A stretch of DNA of 64,000 nt from Yoonia litorea (GCF_900114675.1 NZ_FOZM01000002.1:310001-374000); one strand, 5' to 3'; counted from the stretch's first letter, positions 1-10,035 are shown. Numbers and translations are program-made. The notes: a model not told the origin generated them from the sequence alone.

Positions 1-2012
1 GCTGCCCAAAGGAAGGATTTGGGCGGACGGTGATGGGCAAGCGTGAACAGGTCCTGTTCTGACCAACCGAAAAGCGGAGAGCGCAAGGCCGCAGCGAGCG
101 ACAGATCATCTTCTGGCAGGGCCAGGAAACTCAGAAGCGCGGCGAGATCCTTGACGGCGAGTTCTGCGCCAACCCGCAATCGGTCTGCACCAGCAATTTT
201 CAGGTTTGCCGCTTTGCAAGCACGGATGATCTCGGCGAAAAGGTCAGAGCGCCGTTGAACGAGGATCAGAAAATCGCCTTCGGTAATTTTGCGGCGATTG
301 TAGGTTCCGGTGTTCCCGATTTCTTCGGGGATGGATTCATTTTTGATCAGATACCCGATTTGCGCAGCGATCCGCTCTGCCAATACTACGGTGTGATCGG
401 TTGCGCTGGGCTCATCGACGGGTTTGTACCACTCGCGTGTATCTTCAATCTGCGGCTTCTCGACCACCGGCCAAAGGTCGACCCGTCCCGGCATGTTTTC
501 CTTAAAAGCAAGGTGCGAGATGCTGTCATCCATGCCTTTGGCGCGTTCACCAGTGAAGCAGGCATCAACGACAGACAGAATAGCCTGCGCGGAGCGGAAA
601 GAGTGCTTTAGCGATGTATCAAACAAGGTCTTGCCGATATCCGTCTGCGCCTTGGCGAAGTGCTCCCGCATTGCATCAAACGCATCAGGATCGGCACCTT
701 GGAAGGAATAAATCGACTGTTTCTTGTCCCCGACGACAAAAACGGTCCGTTCACGTCCGGTATTGGCGCCATCACCTGCCGCGAATTCCTGAGCGAGATT
801 CTCGATCACTGACCATTGTGTCGGGCTGGTATCTTGCGCCTCATCAACCAAGATATGATCAATGCCGCCGTCGAGCCTGAATAGAACCCATTGCGCGACA
901 TCGCGGTCCGTCAGGAGGGCCCTTGCCTTGCGGATCAGGTCATCAAAGTCTAGCGCTCCCATCATGAGTTTGCGCCGCTCGTAAGCGGGAACAAATCTTG
1001 TCGCAAAATTATAGAGGGCCTCGGTGCGTTCAAAGCTGCGCAAGGCAAGCCGCTGAGGCCTGATTTCCTCAATGCGCGTCATCAGATCTTCGACGCGGCT
1101 CATCAGGTCGGGTTGTGCTAACCGTGTCGCTTTCGTGGGAAGTTTACCAATCTTGGCTGTATAGGGTTCTTTCGCAGACTTTCCGGTCAGAAACATGCCT
1201 TCGAGAGCGGCAAGGCGACGGTGTGGATCAAGCTTGGCCGCGAGCAGCGCTTTCAGGTTTTGAGAAAGCGTGATGTCAGATTTGCTGCCGCTAGCACAGG
1301 CATCTGAAAGATCCCGCAACAGCACCTCATCATAGACCTCATTGACAAATGCATTGGCTGATGCGCCATCGGGGACGTTCAGAAACTGTCTCAGTTCATC
1401 TGCTTTGAAGGGCTGAAGGAACGCGTCGCGGTTTCGGGTAATCTCAGCCGTCAATTTTGATAGGTCGTCGCCTGTGAAGTGTCTGAGCATGTCATTGACG
1501 GCTCCGGCATCGGGGCCGGTAAGAAGCGTGTCCACCACTTCAGCCCGCAAGAGTTCAGCATCACGATCTTCCATTTCGCGAAATTGCGGGCTGACCTGTG
1601 CTTCAAGTGGAAATCGCCGCAGAACACCTGCGCAGAACGAATGGATGGTCTGGATTTTAAGTCCGCCCGGTGTCTCAATAGCACGTGCAAAAAGCGTGCG
1701 TGCTTTTGTGAGTTGGTCAGGGCCAACCTGCCGCTCAACGCCAAGTTCGTTAAGCGTACCGCGCAAGTCTTCATCTGCCATCATCGCCCACTGACCCAGA
1801 CGCAGAAACAAGCGGTTCTGCATCTCGGTTGCTGCGGCCTTTGTGTAGGTCAGGCAAAGGATGTTTTGAGGGGAGACATCCTCAAGCAGCAGGCGCGCGA
1901 CGCGGTCGGTCAGCACACGGGTCTTGCCTGAGCCTGCGTTCGCAGAAAGCCAGGTAGAAAACTTTGGATTGGCAGCATCAACCTGCCGCTGCGTTGCCTC
2001 GTCCCGTATCAT
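1..2012 (-). CDS. addA: Double-strand break repair helicase AddA (3' end outside window)
   Basis: AddA is the UvrD-like helicase-nuclease subunit of the AddAB complex, which resects double-strand breaks for RecA-dependent recombination. Reading leftward from ATG at 2012, I see a Walker A motif ANAGSGKT at residues 24-31, the superfamily 1 motif TYTKAAATEM, and the Walker B-like helicase motif LVDEAQDTSPTQW near residue 385, followed by VVGDKKQSIYSFQGA. About 670 codons are present. The C-terminal helicase part and the nuclease domain lie beyond position 1. The start codon overlaps the addB stop by four bases (ATGA), so the two subunits are probably translationally coupled. Identification is firm; only the 3' end is missing. 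Confidence 0.95.
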   Translation of the reverse strand, partial: MIRDEATQRQVDAANPKFSTWLSANAGSGKTRVLTDRVARLLLEDVSPQNILCLTYTKAAATEMQNRLFLRLGQWAMMADEDLRGTLNELGVERQVGPDQLTKARTLFARAIETPGGLKIQTIHSFCAGVLRRFPLEAQVSPQFREMEDRDAELLRAEVVDTLLTGPDAGAVNDMLRHFTGDDLSKLTAEITRNRDAFLQPFKADELRQFLNVPDGASANAFVNEVYDEVLLRDLSDACASGSKSDITLSQNLKALLAAKLDPHRRLAALEGMFLTGKSAKEPYTAKIGKLPTKATRLAQPDLMSRVEDLMTRIEEIRPQRLALRSFERTEALYNFATRFVPAYERRKLMMGALDFDDLIRKARALLTDRDVAQWVLFRLDGGIDHILVDEAQDTSPTQWSVIENLAQEFAAGDGANTGRERTVFVVGDKKQSIYSFQGADPDAFDAMREHFAKAQTDIGKTLFDTSLKHSFRSAQAILSVVDACFTGERAKGMDDSISHLAFKENMPGRVDLWPVVEKPQIEDTREWYKPVDEPSATDHTVVLAERIAAQIGYLIKNESIPEEIGNTGTYNRRKITEGDFLILVQRRSDLFAEIIRACKAANLKIAGADRLRVGAELAVKDLAALLSFLALPEDDLSLAAALRSPLFGWSEQDLFTLAHHRPPKSFLWA

Positions 2013-4936
2013 GTGAGCTTCTCACTTTCAGGATCCTGACTCGTATCCCATTCGCCATAACGTGAGAGGTGGTCGTAGGGACTAACTTCGGTTTTCGAAA
2101 ACAATGCCAAGCGCGCTGTGTAGCCGCGTTTGTGTTGACCCCATGCCTCGAAAAGTTGCTGAAGTTCGGCCCACACCTTTTCGGGCGGATGAGTGTCCAG
2201 CGGAGCGGCTGAAGTCTTCATTGCGGCGTTCACGCCAAGAAACGCGGCCGCCTGAACCTGTTTTGGGCCAATCGCCGTGAATGCGCCTCGCGTAACCATC
2301 GCAGCTTCGAGAAGCAGTTGTTTGTCAAAGCTTTCTTGCTGTGGCTTGGTTGGCACTGCTCCGGTCTTGTAGTCGTAGATCAGCGCCTCATCAGTTTCTG
2401 TCAGATCAATCCGATCCGCTTTGCAGGTCAGTTTGACACCGCTTGCTCCAACTTTGGTTTCTCCCCAAAGTTCGGTTTTGATCGTGCGTGCTTTTGCTTG
2501 CCTGTCAGCTTCATCGGCAAGAAACGCGTCTGCGATCTGGCGAAACCGTGACATCCATTGTGCCCGCACTGTGGGCCACGGGCAGTTTGCGGTGAACTCC
2601 TCTTCGGCTATTGCAAGCAGCGCATCGCGGTCGTTTGGCCCGTGGCCATTTCGGATGAAGAGTTCAAGAATCTTGTGGATGATGATCCCCTTCAGCGGTG
2701 CATCTGCCTGAGGCGTCAGCGGGTCCAGTGGGTCAAGGTGAAGGACCTTCCGCGCATAGATTGCAAATGGGTCACGGACCAATGTCTTGATCTGTGTAAC
2801 TGAAAGTTGGTCTGGCCGCGCAGAGGGGGGAGGACAAGGTGACGGTCGCGGGGCAGGTGGTGTGCGATCTTTCGGTGAACTCAGTGCATTGGCTATTTCA
2901 ATCCAATGGTCTCCGCGTGCGCGCATCGCATGCAACGCTGCTTCCCCATTTTGTGCAGGCAGCCCTTTCATCAGATTCACAAGCCGGTTGACCCAGCGGG
3001 ATGGCACGGTTTCCGCATCTGCAGAACGTTTGGATCGCGTGATCCAGATGTCTGCGCCGCCCATGGCTTGCTGATAGTCATGGGCGGACAATCCGATGCG
3101 CCGTTCTGGTAATAGCAGTCCTGCCTTCGCCCGCATCACCCGATTGAGCCAGGGATCGGGTGCTGGCGCCTCAGGCCAGACCCCATCGTTCATTCCGGCG
3201 AGGATCGTAAGGTCTGCGCCTTGAACACGCGCTTCGAGGGTCCCCCAGATCAGGATGTTCGGATGGCCTGCATCCCGGTCGCGCACCACACCGTCATTCA
3301 TGACACCAGCGAACAGAGACGCGTATTCCCGCGCGTTCATGACGCCACCAGCGTCAGCCGCATCTTGGAGTTGGCCACATATGCGTTGGGCCTCATGCCC
3401 TGCATTCTTCGCCCAAAGCCCCCCGGCGTCGATCCCGTTCGGTCCGGCTGCCAGGGCTTCGGCCAGTGCGATGTGACGTTCAAGTCTTTCTGAAAGCGGG
3501 CGGTCCGTATCTACCTCAAGGTCTGTCATATGCGCGACCAGCCAATCGGCCCAAACACTGCGGCCCTCCGCGCTGTTCGCCCATGCAAGCAAAGCCTGCG
3601 CATCCGGAAAGGCGGGCCCGTTTCGGCGCAGATGAAGCTCCAGTTCGCGGGTGTGACGCAGATGTGCGCCGCGATCAGGGTGCTCAGAATGGCAAAGCGG
3701 GTGTTTGAGCAGGGTGAGCAGTGCCTCACCCGTCAGCGGTTTTCCGAACAGATCAGCAACATGGCGCAAAAAGCGCCCGGGCGGTGACAGGGCAAGTGGA
3801 ATACCTGCACTATCATCAGGTGTGATGTCCCAGCGATCGAGTGCTGCTGCGACCTGACGTGTCAGCGTTCTATCTGGTGATATAAGCGCCGCGGTGATCC
3901 CATCATCAACGGCTTGCCGCAAACGCAGCGCAATGGTTTCGGCTTCGGCACGCGGGGACGGCGCCTCAACCAAAGTCACGTCCCTTGTCGCCTCCAGTAG
4001 GTTGCCTAAAGTCGGCCCATCTGTAAGCCATTGATCAGTAACCGGCGCGGGCCGCAGTGAAAGTGAGACCAAGGCGTTCCGCTTTGGATTGGCGGGACGC
4101 GTTTGCTCCCACTCTGCGACATCTTGCGGCGCAAAGCCGATCAATTCCATCAAGCGCCGAAATCTGAATTGCGGGTGATCTTCGAATTTCAGATCGTCCG
4201 TCATACCGTCCCACACCTTTGGAGGCAGATCAAAGTCAAAGCCGGGCAGGATGATCGCGCCCTGCGGCAGCTTGGAAACGGCCTGCATCAAAAGCGCTGT
4301 CGTTCCGCGCGAACCGGTCGAGCCCGCGATAATGACGGGGTGTTCGGGTGGAGTATCTGACCAGACCTTGGAGAGGTTTTCGACCACGAGCCGTTGCCGC
4401 GCTTCTTTATCTGGTGCCTGGTCGGCGCGATTGAAGAACGGTGTAATGATCCTGAGGAATGCCAATGCGCGTTCCCAGTGTCCGGATTGGTCTGTGACGT
4501 CGAGGTTGACCAGAACATCAGGATCTACACCTTCGCCCTGCATTTCATCCATCAACTTTGCAAGGCTATCCGAGAGATCGTAAAGCGCTGCGCGCGGTGC
4601 GAGGTCCGGTTGGCTTTCAAGAAGCTTCGCCACGAATTGTGACAGCTCCAACCGGCGTCTGAGCGGAGACACCGCTGGTGGGACACCCAAAGACAGCGGA
4701 TCATCAGCCAAATCAGTGATCAGTCGTATGCGGGGTAAAAGCCGTGCTGGACCTGCGTCGAATACCGCGCGGATGCGCCGTTGCATCCTTGCGGTATTGA
4801 CGAAGATCTCTACCCGCGCCCAATCCGCTGGGTTGTAGTCGCCGCACCTGTTTTCAAGTCCTCTGACAAGCGACTCTGCAAAATCGATGCCAGGGGGCAT
4901 ACCAAAGATGCGCGGCTTAGAAGACTGGTCAAACAT
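2009..4936 (-). CDS. addB: Double-strand break repair protein AddB
   Basis: AddB is the second subunit of the AddAB helicase-nuclease; it recognises recombination hotspots and carries a RecB-family nuclease. The 975-residue protein begins MFDQSSKPRIFGMPPGIDF, typical of alphaproteobacterial AddB, and has a degenerate nucleotide-binding segment (IIAGSTGSRGTTALLM, about residue 205). Near the C-terminus the nuclease motif IYDYKTGAVPTK supplies the PD-(D/E)XK core. Length matches the family (about 1000). It overlaps addA downstream by four bases and the murU-like gene upstream by eight, so it sits inside one operon. Confidence 0.95.
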   Translation of the reverse strand: MFDQSSKPRIFGMPPGIDFAESLVRGLENRCGDYNPADWARVEIFVNTARMQRRIRAVFDAGPARLLPRIRLITDLADDPLSLGVPPAVSPLRRRLELSQFVAKLLESQPDLAPRAALYDLSDSLAKLMDEMQGEGVDPDVLVNLDVTDQSGHWERALAFLRIITPFFNRADQAPDKEARQRLVVENLSKVWSDTPPEHPVIIAGSTGSRGTTALLMQAVSKLPQGAIILPGFDFDLPPKVWDGMTDDLKFEDHPQFRFRRLMELIGFAPQDVAEWEQTRPANPKRNALVSLSLRPAPVTDQWLTDGPTLGNLLEATRDVTLVEAPSPRAEAETIALRLRQAVDDGITAALISPDRTLTRQVAAALDRWDITPDDSAGIPLALSPPGRFLRHVADLFGKPLTGEALLTLLKHPLCHSEHPDRGAHLRHTRELELHLRRNGPAFPDAQALLAWANSAEGRSVWADWLVAHMTDLEVDTDRPLSERLERHIALAEALAAGPNGIDAGGLWAKNAGHEAQRICGQLQDAADAGGVMNAREYASLFAGVMNDGVVRDRDAGHPNILIWGTLEARVQGADLTILAGMNDGVWPEAPAPDPWLNRVMRAKAGLLLPERRIGLSAHDYQQAMGGADIWITRSKRSADAETVPSRWVNRLVNLMKGLPAQNGEAALHAMRARGDHWIEIANALSSPKDRTPPAPRPSPCPPPSARPDQLSVTQIKTLVRDPFAIYARKVLHLDPLDPLTPQADAPLKGIIIHKILELFIRNGHGPNDRDALLAIAEEEFTANCPWPTVRAQWMSRFRQIADAFLADEADRQAKARTIKTELWGETKVGASGVKLTCKADRIDLTETDEALIYDYKTGAVPTKPQQESFDKQLLLEAAMVTRGAFTAIGPKQVQAAAFLGVNAAMKTSAAPLDTHPPEKVWAELQQLFEAWGQHKRGYTARLALFSKTEVSPYDHLSRYGEWDTSQDPESEKLT

Positions 4937-5600
4937 TCAGCATCGCCTCTGCAATGGGAATACTCTCAGGTTGTCCGACATCGCACCAATTGCCAGGATA
5001 AGTGACGCCGTGAAGCTGGTTCTCGGCAATCAGCCTGTTCCAGATCACGTTCATTGAGAAAACTTCATCCGGGACTTCGGAGGCAAGGTCGGCGCGAATG
5101 ATTTGCGCGCCCGAATAGATCATTTCCTTCCCGCGTCTCAAACGACCGTTTTCGTCGCAATCAAAGTCGCCCGGGCCGAGATGGCCGTGAACGTTGTTAC
5201 GCGCGATCAGAAGAAGAAGACACTGCATATCAGGCTTCCAGTGATCCAGTAAAAGCTGCACCGGATTTGGCCCTTGCCAGACGGCGTCAGTGTTCATTGT
5301 GACTATCGGCCCGTCGCTGAGAAGAGGGCGTGCATGTCGCAGACCTCCGCCTGTTTCGCGCAAATAATCCGTCTCGTCGGAAAACCGGATCGCTCGGCCA
5401 CGCAGATGCGCATGCATCATCTCTGCGAAGTGGTGCGTGTTGACCACGATGGGGCTGCAGGCTGCCTCAGCGACAAAGTCAAAGGCGTGATCAAACAGCG
5501 GTTTTCCGGCGACTTCGATCAATGATTTTGGCTGTGTATCAGTCAGAGGGGCCATGCGTGTGCCTCTCCCCGCCGCAAACAGGAGCGCTGGCATTGTCAT
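4929..5600 (-). CDS. murU: Nucleotidyltransferase, probable N-acetylmuramate-1-phosphate uridylyltransferase (MurU)
   Basis: This 223-residue protein has the N-terminal nucleotidyltransferase signature LLFAAGRGTRMAPLTDTQPK and the downstream metal-site segment VTMNTDAV. Family knowledge: MurU converts MurNAc-1-phosphate plus UTP to UDP-MurNAc in the cell-wall recycling route that bypasses fosfomycin-sensitive MurA. The upstream gene encodes an AmgK-like sugar kinase that would make its substrate, and the two overlap by four bases. That context supports MurU over a generic sugar-phosphate nucleotidyltransferase. The substrate assignment is inferred from family and neighbourhood. Confidence 0.82.
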   Translation of the reverse strand: MTMPALLFAAGRGTRMAPLTDTQPKSLIEVAGKPLFDHAFDFVAEAACSPIVVNTHHFAEMMHAHLRGRAIRFSDETDYLRETGGGLRHARPLLSDGPIVTMNTDAVWQGPNPVQLLLDHWKPDMQCLLLLIARNNVHGHLGPGDFDCDENGRLRRGKEMIYSGAQIIRADLASEVPDEVFSMNVIWNRLIAENQLHGVTYPGNWCDVGQPESIPIAEAMLNV

Positions 5601-6571
5601 ACCGCAAACCTCTTGAGGTGATCCTGATCGGGCGCGGGAACATTTTGCAGGACTGCCAGCCTCAGGTCCGACAGCGCGTCGTGGTGCAGATCGGTTAGAA
5701 TGCTCTGCCAGACACGGTTCATAAGAGGCAAATACTTGGGCTTGCGATCTTGGCCAACCAGCTTGGCAAAAATGCCGAGAATTCGCAGATTTCTTTGTAC
5801 CGCCAGCGTTGCGAACTGTGCGCTGAATTGCGCGGTTTCCATTCTGATTTCCTCTGCAAACGCGCTGATCAGGCGATCAGCGACGCGCGGATCGACATCG
5901 CGCCGTGCATCACGCAGGAGCGAGGCGAGATCGTATCCCGCTGGTGCGATAAAGGCGTCTTGAAAATCGAGGAGACCTACTCTGTCTATTCCCGTCAATT
6001 GCGGTCTCCATATCAAATTCTCCGCATGGTAATCCCTCAAGGACAGCGTGTCAGCGGTTGGTGCATATGACTGAAGAGCGGCGAGCAACAAATCCTGTAT
6101 CTGCCGCAGGTTCTCAACGCCGTAGTGCTCGCCCAACGGATGAATCATGCGGGCGCCGACCTCTGGTGTCAGACGAGACAGCATCTGCGGCGCAGGTGTC
6201 TGTGACAGCCGGACCAAAACGTCAGTCGCATTCTCATAAAGCAAAGCCTCTTCGTGTGGTGAGGCGTTTAGGTGGCGTACAAAATCGCTCAAGCCAAGGT
6301 CAGAGAGGACAACAATGCCAAGGCTCAGGTCACGATGCAGGATTTCTGGGGCCGCAAAACCATGGGCGGTCAGGTGCGTTGCGATCTCAACGAAACGTCC
6401 GGTGTCGTGACAGGTTTCTGGTGGAGCATCCATCAATATGACTGACGCCTCGCCGTTTGACAGCCTGAAATAGCGGCGCGTCGAGGCGTCACCTGCGATT
6501 GCTTCGCTTTGCCATCCTGCCCATGCGGTCTGTTTCAAGGTAGCAGCAATGACTGCATCACGCTTTTGCAT
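5597..6571 (-). CDS. amgK: Aminoglycoside-phosphotransferase-fold sugar kinase, probable AmgK
   Basis: The 324-residue protein has the APH-family catalytic loop RDYHAENLIW and the metal-binding segment LLDFQDA, with an N-terminal nucleotide-binding lobe (AGDASTRRYFRL). AmgK phosphorylates the anomeric position of MurNAc/GlcNAc, giving the substrate of MurU. The gene lies between tsaE and murU and overlaps both (14 and 4 bases). This tsaE-amgK-murU-addBA order is a familiar alphaproteobacterial arrangement. Function is inferred from family and linkage. Confidence 0.82.
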   Translation of the reverse strand: MQKRDAVIAATLKQTAWAGWQSEAIAGDASTRRYFRLSNGEASVILMDAPPETCHDTGRFVEIATHLTAHGFAAPEILHRDLSLGIVVLSDLGLSDFVRHLNASPHEEALLYENATDVLVRLSQTPAPQMLSRLTPEVGARMIHPLGEHYGVENLRQIQDLLLAALQSYAPTADTLSLRDYHAENLIWRPQLTGIDRVGLLDFQDAFIAPAGYDLASLLRDARRDVDPRVADRLISAFAEEIRMETAQFSAQFATLAVQRNLRILGIFAKLVGQDRKPKYLPLMNRVWQSILTDLHHDALSDLRLAVLQNVPAPDQDHLKRFAV

Positions 6572-7028
6572 CGAGCCCCTTTAGCCGGTCGGCCCATTCA
6601 TCCGCGCCACTGATGCTGACATCATGATGCGTTTCTCTAGCGGCAAACGAGAGGCGGAGTGCCGTCTCGGGCTGTTCTTCACCCAGTCTGTCAGGCCACT
6701 CCACAAGGCAAATTGCTGTTTCAAAGGCCTCGTCCAGCCCCAGTTCCAATGCCTCATCAGGATGTGTCAGCCGGTACAGATCACAATGCCAGATCTCACC
6801 GCCGTCGCTGTTGTAGACCTGGACAATTGTGAACGTCGGTGATGGCACATCTTCGAGGCGGCCAAGTTTTGCGCGAATGAAACCTCTTGCGAATGCAGAT
6901 TTTCCGGCTCCGATCTCACCTTCAAGCAGAAGTGTGTCACCATTTTTTGTACGCTCAGCAATCAGGCCCGCAAGCTGCGCCATCTCGGCCTCATCGCGGG
7001 CTCGAAACTGAAGAAATGGGTGTGACAT
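6558..7028 (-). CDS. tsaE: tRNA threonylcarbamoyladenosine biosynthesis ATPase TsaE
   Basis: TsaE is the small P-loop ATPase that works with TsaB, TsaC and TsaD to install N6-threonylcarbamoyl on A37 of ANN-decoding tRNAs. The 156-residue protein has Walker A GEIGAGKS at residues 37-44, the SPTFTIVQVY segment, and the ending LVEWPDRLGEEQP typical of the family. It is the first gene of the minus-strand operon and its 3' end overlaps amgK. The MtaB enzyme at 52149-53411 modifies the same tRNA position further, but is unlinked. Confidence 0.95.
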   Translation of the reverse strand: MSHPFLQFRARDEAEMAQLAGLIAERTKNGDTLLLEGEIGAGKSAFARGFIRAKLGRLEDVPSPTFTIVQVYNSDGGEIWHCDLYRLTHPDEALELGLDEAFETAICLVEWPDRLGEEQPETALRLSFAARETHHDVSISGADEWADRLKGLDAKA

Positions 7029-7068
7029 GCCCCGACATTATGGTCTGCGCGGCGACCTGCAAGAGCTT

Positions 7069-8550
7069 TCAGCCCTGACGCGCCAGTATCGCTGGGTCAG
7101 GTGCGGTCAGTTTGCGAATAACAGGTTTCACAGCTGCCCCGAACTCGAACCTGGCGAGTGTCATACCACCCTCAAGCGGCGCAGCGTGGCAGCGCAGCGG
7201 GCGGCCGTCGATTAGCAGTGCGTCGGCGAACCAGGGTTTGCGCTGCCCGCTCTCGCGAATGAAGTCGCGCAGTTGAATCCAGATAGGTGAAGCAACCGTA
7301 TTTTTCTGCCAAATCGCCATTTCGGACGGAAACTCGCGTAAGGCGACAACCGCGTCTTTGACGCCCCACAGATCATCGTAGGCGCGATTGTTAAGCACGA
7401 GAGTTCCAGCTTGGGAAAATACTGCGAGTGCATCGCCCAGCGTATCCATGACGCATTGCGCGGTTTCGATTTCTGCCCGAAACCGCCGTGTCAGCGCCAG
7501 TTCTGAGGTAATGTCCTCAAACAGAAGTGCGAAAGCACCATCAGGATGGGGCCGTCCGCTCACCCGGAATGTCTGGTCACCCGGCAAAGCCCAGTTCTCG
7601 CAAAATGTGCCGCGGCGCGCGCGGTCTTCGACAGCAGAGTATTTCTCTCGCCAACCGTCATAATCCTTCGGTTCCGGGATCATCTGGAGTTCCCGCAGCC
7701 TGTCGAGGACCGCCTCTATGCGAGGTTTCTCGCTTAAAAATGCGAAGGGCAGCTTCGTCATTTCGAGAAGGGCAGGATTAAACGTCTGCAAAGTTCTTTG
7801 CTTGTCAAAAATTGCCAGTCCGATGGAGAGGTCGGCAAACGTCTTTCCCAATGTTTGTACAAACCCCTGCCTTTCTTTTTCCGCATGAACGAGCGCGGTG
7901 ACATCTGTTGCAAAGTAGGTGAGACCGCCTTGCAGCGCCTTTGCAGTCACATCGAACCAGCTTTCAGGATCGGTACTGACTCTACAGCGTGTTGGTCTGT
8001 CATTTGGTGTGCGCGGAAGGTTTGAAAGAAAAGCTGCGTCGTCGCCCCCCGCTTTCTGTCGCACGTCCTGATAAGCGGCGTTCGACCAGATCAAGGCTCC
8101 ATCTGGGCCGATTTGCCAAATGGGCTGTGGCACCAGCAGCGCAAGATCGACTTCGGAATGGTCTGTGTCGCTTTCGTTAGAACTTGAGAAATCGAACGCA
8201 CCGCTGAAGTCGAGACGAAGGCAGCCAGCGTAGCTTACTGCTATCAGATTGGTTTTCTGGTCGTTGCTTTTGAAGTGATGTTCACCATCGGCAAGACGAT
8301 CGAGCAATATCGATCCGAAAGCGCTGGTGAGATACTCTTGGAGGTCTGGCAGTGTGTCGATTGAACCGGCCAACCTGTCCCATCCTTCGACGGTATGATC
8401 TGCTAACTTCCCGTCCTTGTAGAGCAGCGACGCGGACAAATCCCGAAACTCAGATGCTTGGTCTTCTTCTACGGCGGTCGTCCATTTGCGTGACACCCAT
8501 AACAAGCCAAGGAGGCTGAGCATCACGAGGCTTGTGTAGATGAAAATCAA
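7069..8550 (-). CDS. Membrane-anchored PAS-domain protein without a kinase domain, next to RegB
   Basis: This 493-residue protein opens with one hydrophobic segment (about residues 2-20) followed by a cytoplasmic region. PAS-like repeats include QPIWQIGPDGALIWSNAAY (about 145-165), a stretch near 240-260 (FADLSIGLAIFDKQRTLQTF) and another near 375 (LGDALAVFSQAGTLVLNN). It resembles the sensory half of a histidine kinase, but ends at LTAPDPAILARQG with no HisKA or HATPase domain. It follows regB on the same strand after an 84-base gap. It might feed a signal to RegB or to another kinase; that is inference. No exact function is known to me. Confidence 0.75.
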   Translation of the reverse strand: MIFIYTSLVMLSLLGLLWVSRKWTTAVEEDQASEFRDLSASLLYKDGKLADHTVEGWDRLAGSIDTLPDLQEYLTSAFGSILLDRLADGEHHFKSNDQKTNLIAVSYAGCLRLDFSGAFDFSSSNESDTDHSEVDLALLVPQPIWQIGPDGALIWSNAAYQDVRQKAGGDDAAFLSNLPRTPNDRPTRCRVSTDPESWFDVTAKALQGGLTYFATDVTALVHAEKERQGFVQTLGKTFADLSIGLAIFDKQRTLQTFNPALLEMTKLPFAFLSEKPRIEAVLDRLRELQMIPEPKDYDGWREKYSAVEDRARRGTFCENWALPGDQTFRVSGRPHPDGAFALLFEDITSELALTRRFRAEIETAQCVMDTLGDALAVFSQAGTLVLNNRAYDDLWGVKDAVVALREFPSEMAIWQKNTVASPIWIQLRDFIRESGQRKPWFADALLIDGRPLRCHAAPLEGGMTLARFEFGAAVKPVIRKLTAPDPAILARQG

Positions 8551-8634
8551 ATCAGGACTCCGAACAGGGAAGGCTGCGATGGAGTCGCTTCTTTCAAGAC
8601 AAGGTTAAAGTACGCTTAATTCGTCCGATCCGGC

Positions 8635-10035
8635 CTATTCGACAACGAAACGCTGGTTTTCACCTAGCGCGTCCTGTTTGACATTTTCCCTGATACCTAG
8701 GGACTCATTCGGCCAGGATACATCAATGACCGCGCCGCCAGTCGCCTGCCCCGTCCAGCTCGCGTGGCCGCGTCGCCTGCTGTTTGAGAAATTCAGTTTC
8801 GCACCTGACCGTTCAAGTAAAGTCTTGGCGATAAACAGCCCAAGCCCCATACCTTCGTATCCGGGCCTTTTGGCGCCATCTTCGGACAGGCGCCTGCGGC
8901 GGACGTAAGGATCACCGATACGGCTCAGCACCGATTGTGGAAAGCCACGGCCATCATCAGAGATGCGCACGTCAATGGTTTCCAGGGTCCAAGCCAGTTC
9001 GACGGTGACTTCAGAGCGCGCGAAATCTACCGCGTTCTGGATCAGATTGCGGATGCCATGAATGATTTCAGGACGGCGAGGGATAAAAGGTTGCGTTTGT
9101 GGTCCGCCCTCAGCCGGGGCAATGTTGAACCGAACCGACTTCCCACGGTTCATATGGGGTTCGGCAGCTTCACGGATGACCGTTTCAAACGGCGCGCGAC
9201 GCAACATCAGATCGTCTTTGCCTGCCCTGCCCATTGAGTGGAGAATGACCCTGCAACGCTCGGCCTGTTCGCGGATCAGTTCTGCGTCCTCGTAGAGGTC
9301 TGGAAACTCATTCAGCTCTTGCATCAGTTCGCTGCTGACAAGCTTGATGGTCGCCAATGGTGTGCCAAGTTCATGGGCAGCCGCGGCAACCACTCCACCG
9401 AGGTCGGTCAGTTTCTGTTCGCGGGCGAGGGCCAGTTGTGTTGCCACCAATGCCTCACCCATGGTGTGCATTTCGTTCGTCACCTGGCGGGCATAAAGGG
9501 CTAAGAACACTAGACCAATCAGAAGCGCCACCCAGAAGCCGAACTGAAAAATTGGCGGCAGCGTAAGTGCGAGGCCATTTGCATCGATGATCGGAAAATA
9601 GAACACGCTTATCGCTGTCGTTATGGCGATCGCAATGAGCCCAAGAATGATTGTATTCCAGACATGCAGGACCGTCGCGGCAATGGTGACCGGCGCAAGC
9701 AGCAGCATTGCAAACGGATTAGTCAGCCCGCCGGTAAGAGATAAGAGCAGGCCGAGTTGAACCAGATCGAAGACAAGCCAGAGGGTCGCTTCATTCTCGG
9801 AAAGTCGTTTATTGTCGGGATAGGTGTTCGCCGAAATCAGATTTACAATAACCGCTGCAGTGACCACGGGCACCGCATAGCCGAGCTGGATTTCGAGGTT
9901 GTAGTACTGCACGGCAATCAAGAGCGCCGTCGCCTGTCCAACGACTGCACACCAACGCAAGCCGATCAGTGTGCGCAAGCGCACCCAATTGCTCCGTTCT
10001 TGTTCGTTGAAGATCTGGATGTCTGAGTTTGGCAT
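8635..10035 (-). CDS. regB: Redox-sensing histidine kinase RegB/PrrB
   Basis: RegB is the membrane redox sensor that phosphorylates RegA when the respiratory chain is reduced. It activates photosynthesis, carbon fixation and respiratory genes. In this 466-residue protein the six-TM sensor region carries the quinone-binding heptapeptide GGLTNPF (residues 102-108). The phospho-accepting His is His221 in AAAHELGTPLAT, and the redox-active cysteine is Cys261 in AERCRVIL. The HATPase part includes DDGRGFP and GMGLGLFIAKTLL. These positions correspond closely to those known for Rhodobacter RegB. It is divergent from regA, but senC, normally between them, is absent. Confidence 0.95.
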   Translation of the reverse strand: MPNSDIQIFNEQERSNWVRLRTLIGLRWCAVVGQATALLIAVQYYNLEIQLGYAVPVVTAAVIVNLISANTYPDNKRLSENEATLWLVFDLVQLGLLLSLTGGLTNPFAMLLLAPVTIAATVLHVWNTIILGLIAIAITTAISVFYFPIIDANGLALTLPPIFQFGFWVALLIGLVFLALYARQVTNEMHTMGEALVATQLALAREQKLTDLGGVVAAAAHELGTPLATIKLVSSELMQELNEFPDLYEDAELIREQAERCRVILHSMGRAGKDDLMLRRAPFETVIREAAEPHMNRGKSVRFNIAPAEGGPQTQPFIPRRPEIIHGIRNLIQNAVDFARSEVTVELAWTLETIDVRISDDGRGFPQSVLSRIGDPYVRRRRLSEDGAKRPGYEGMGLGLFIAKTLLERSGAKLNFSNSRRRGHASWTGQATGGAVIDVSWPNESLGIRENVKQDALGENQRFVVE

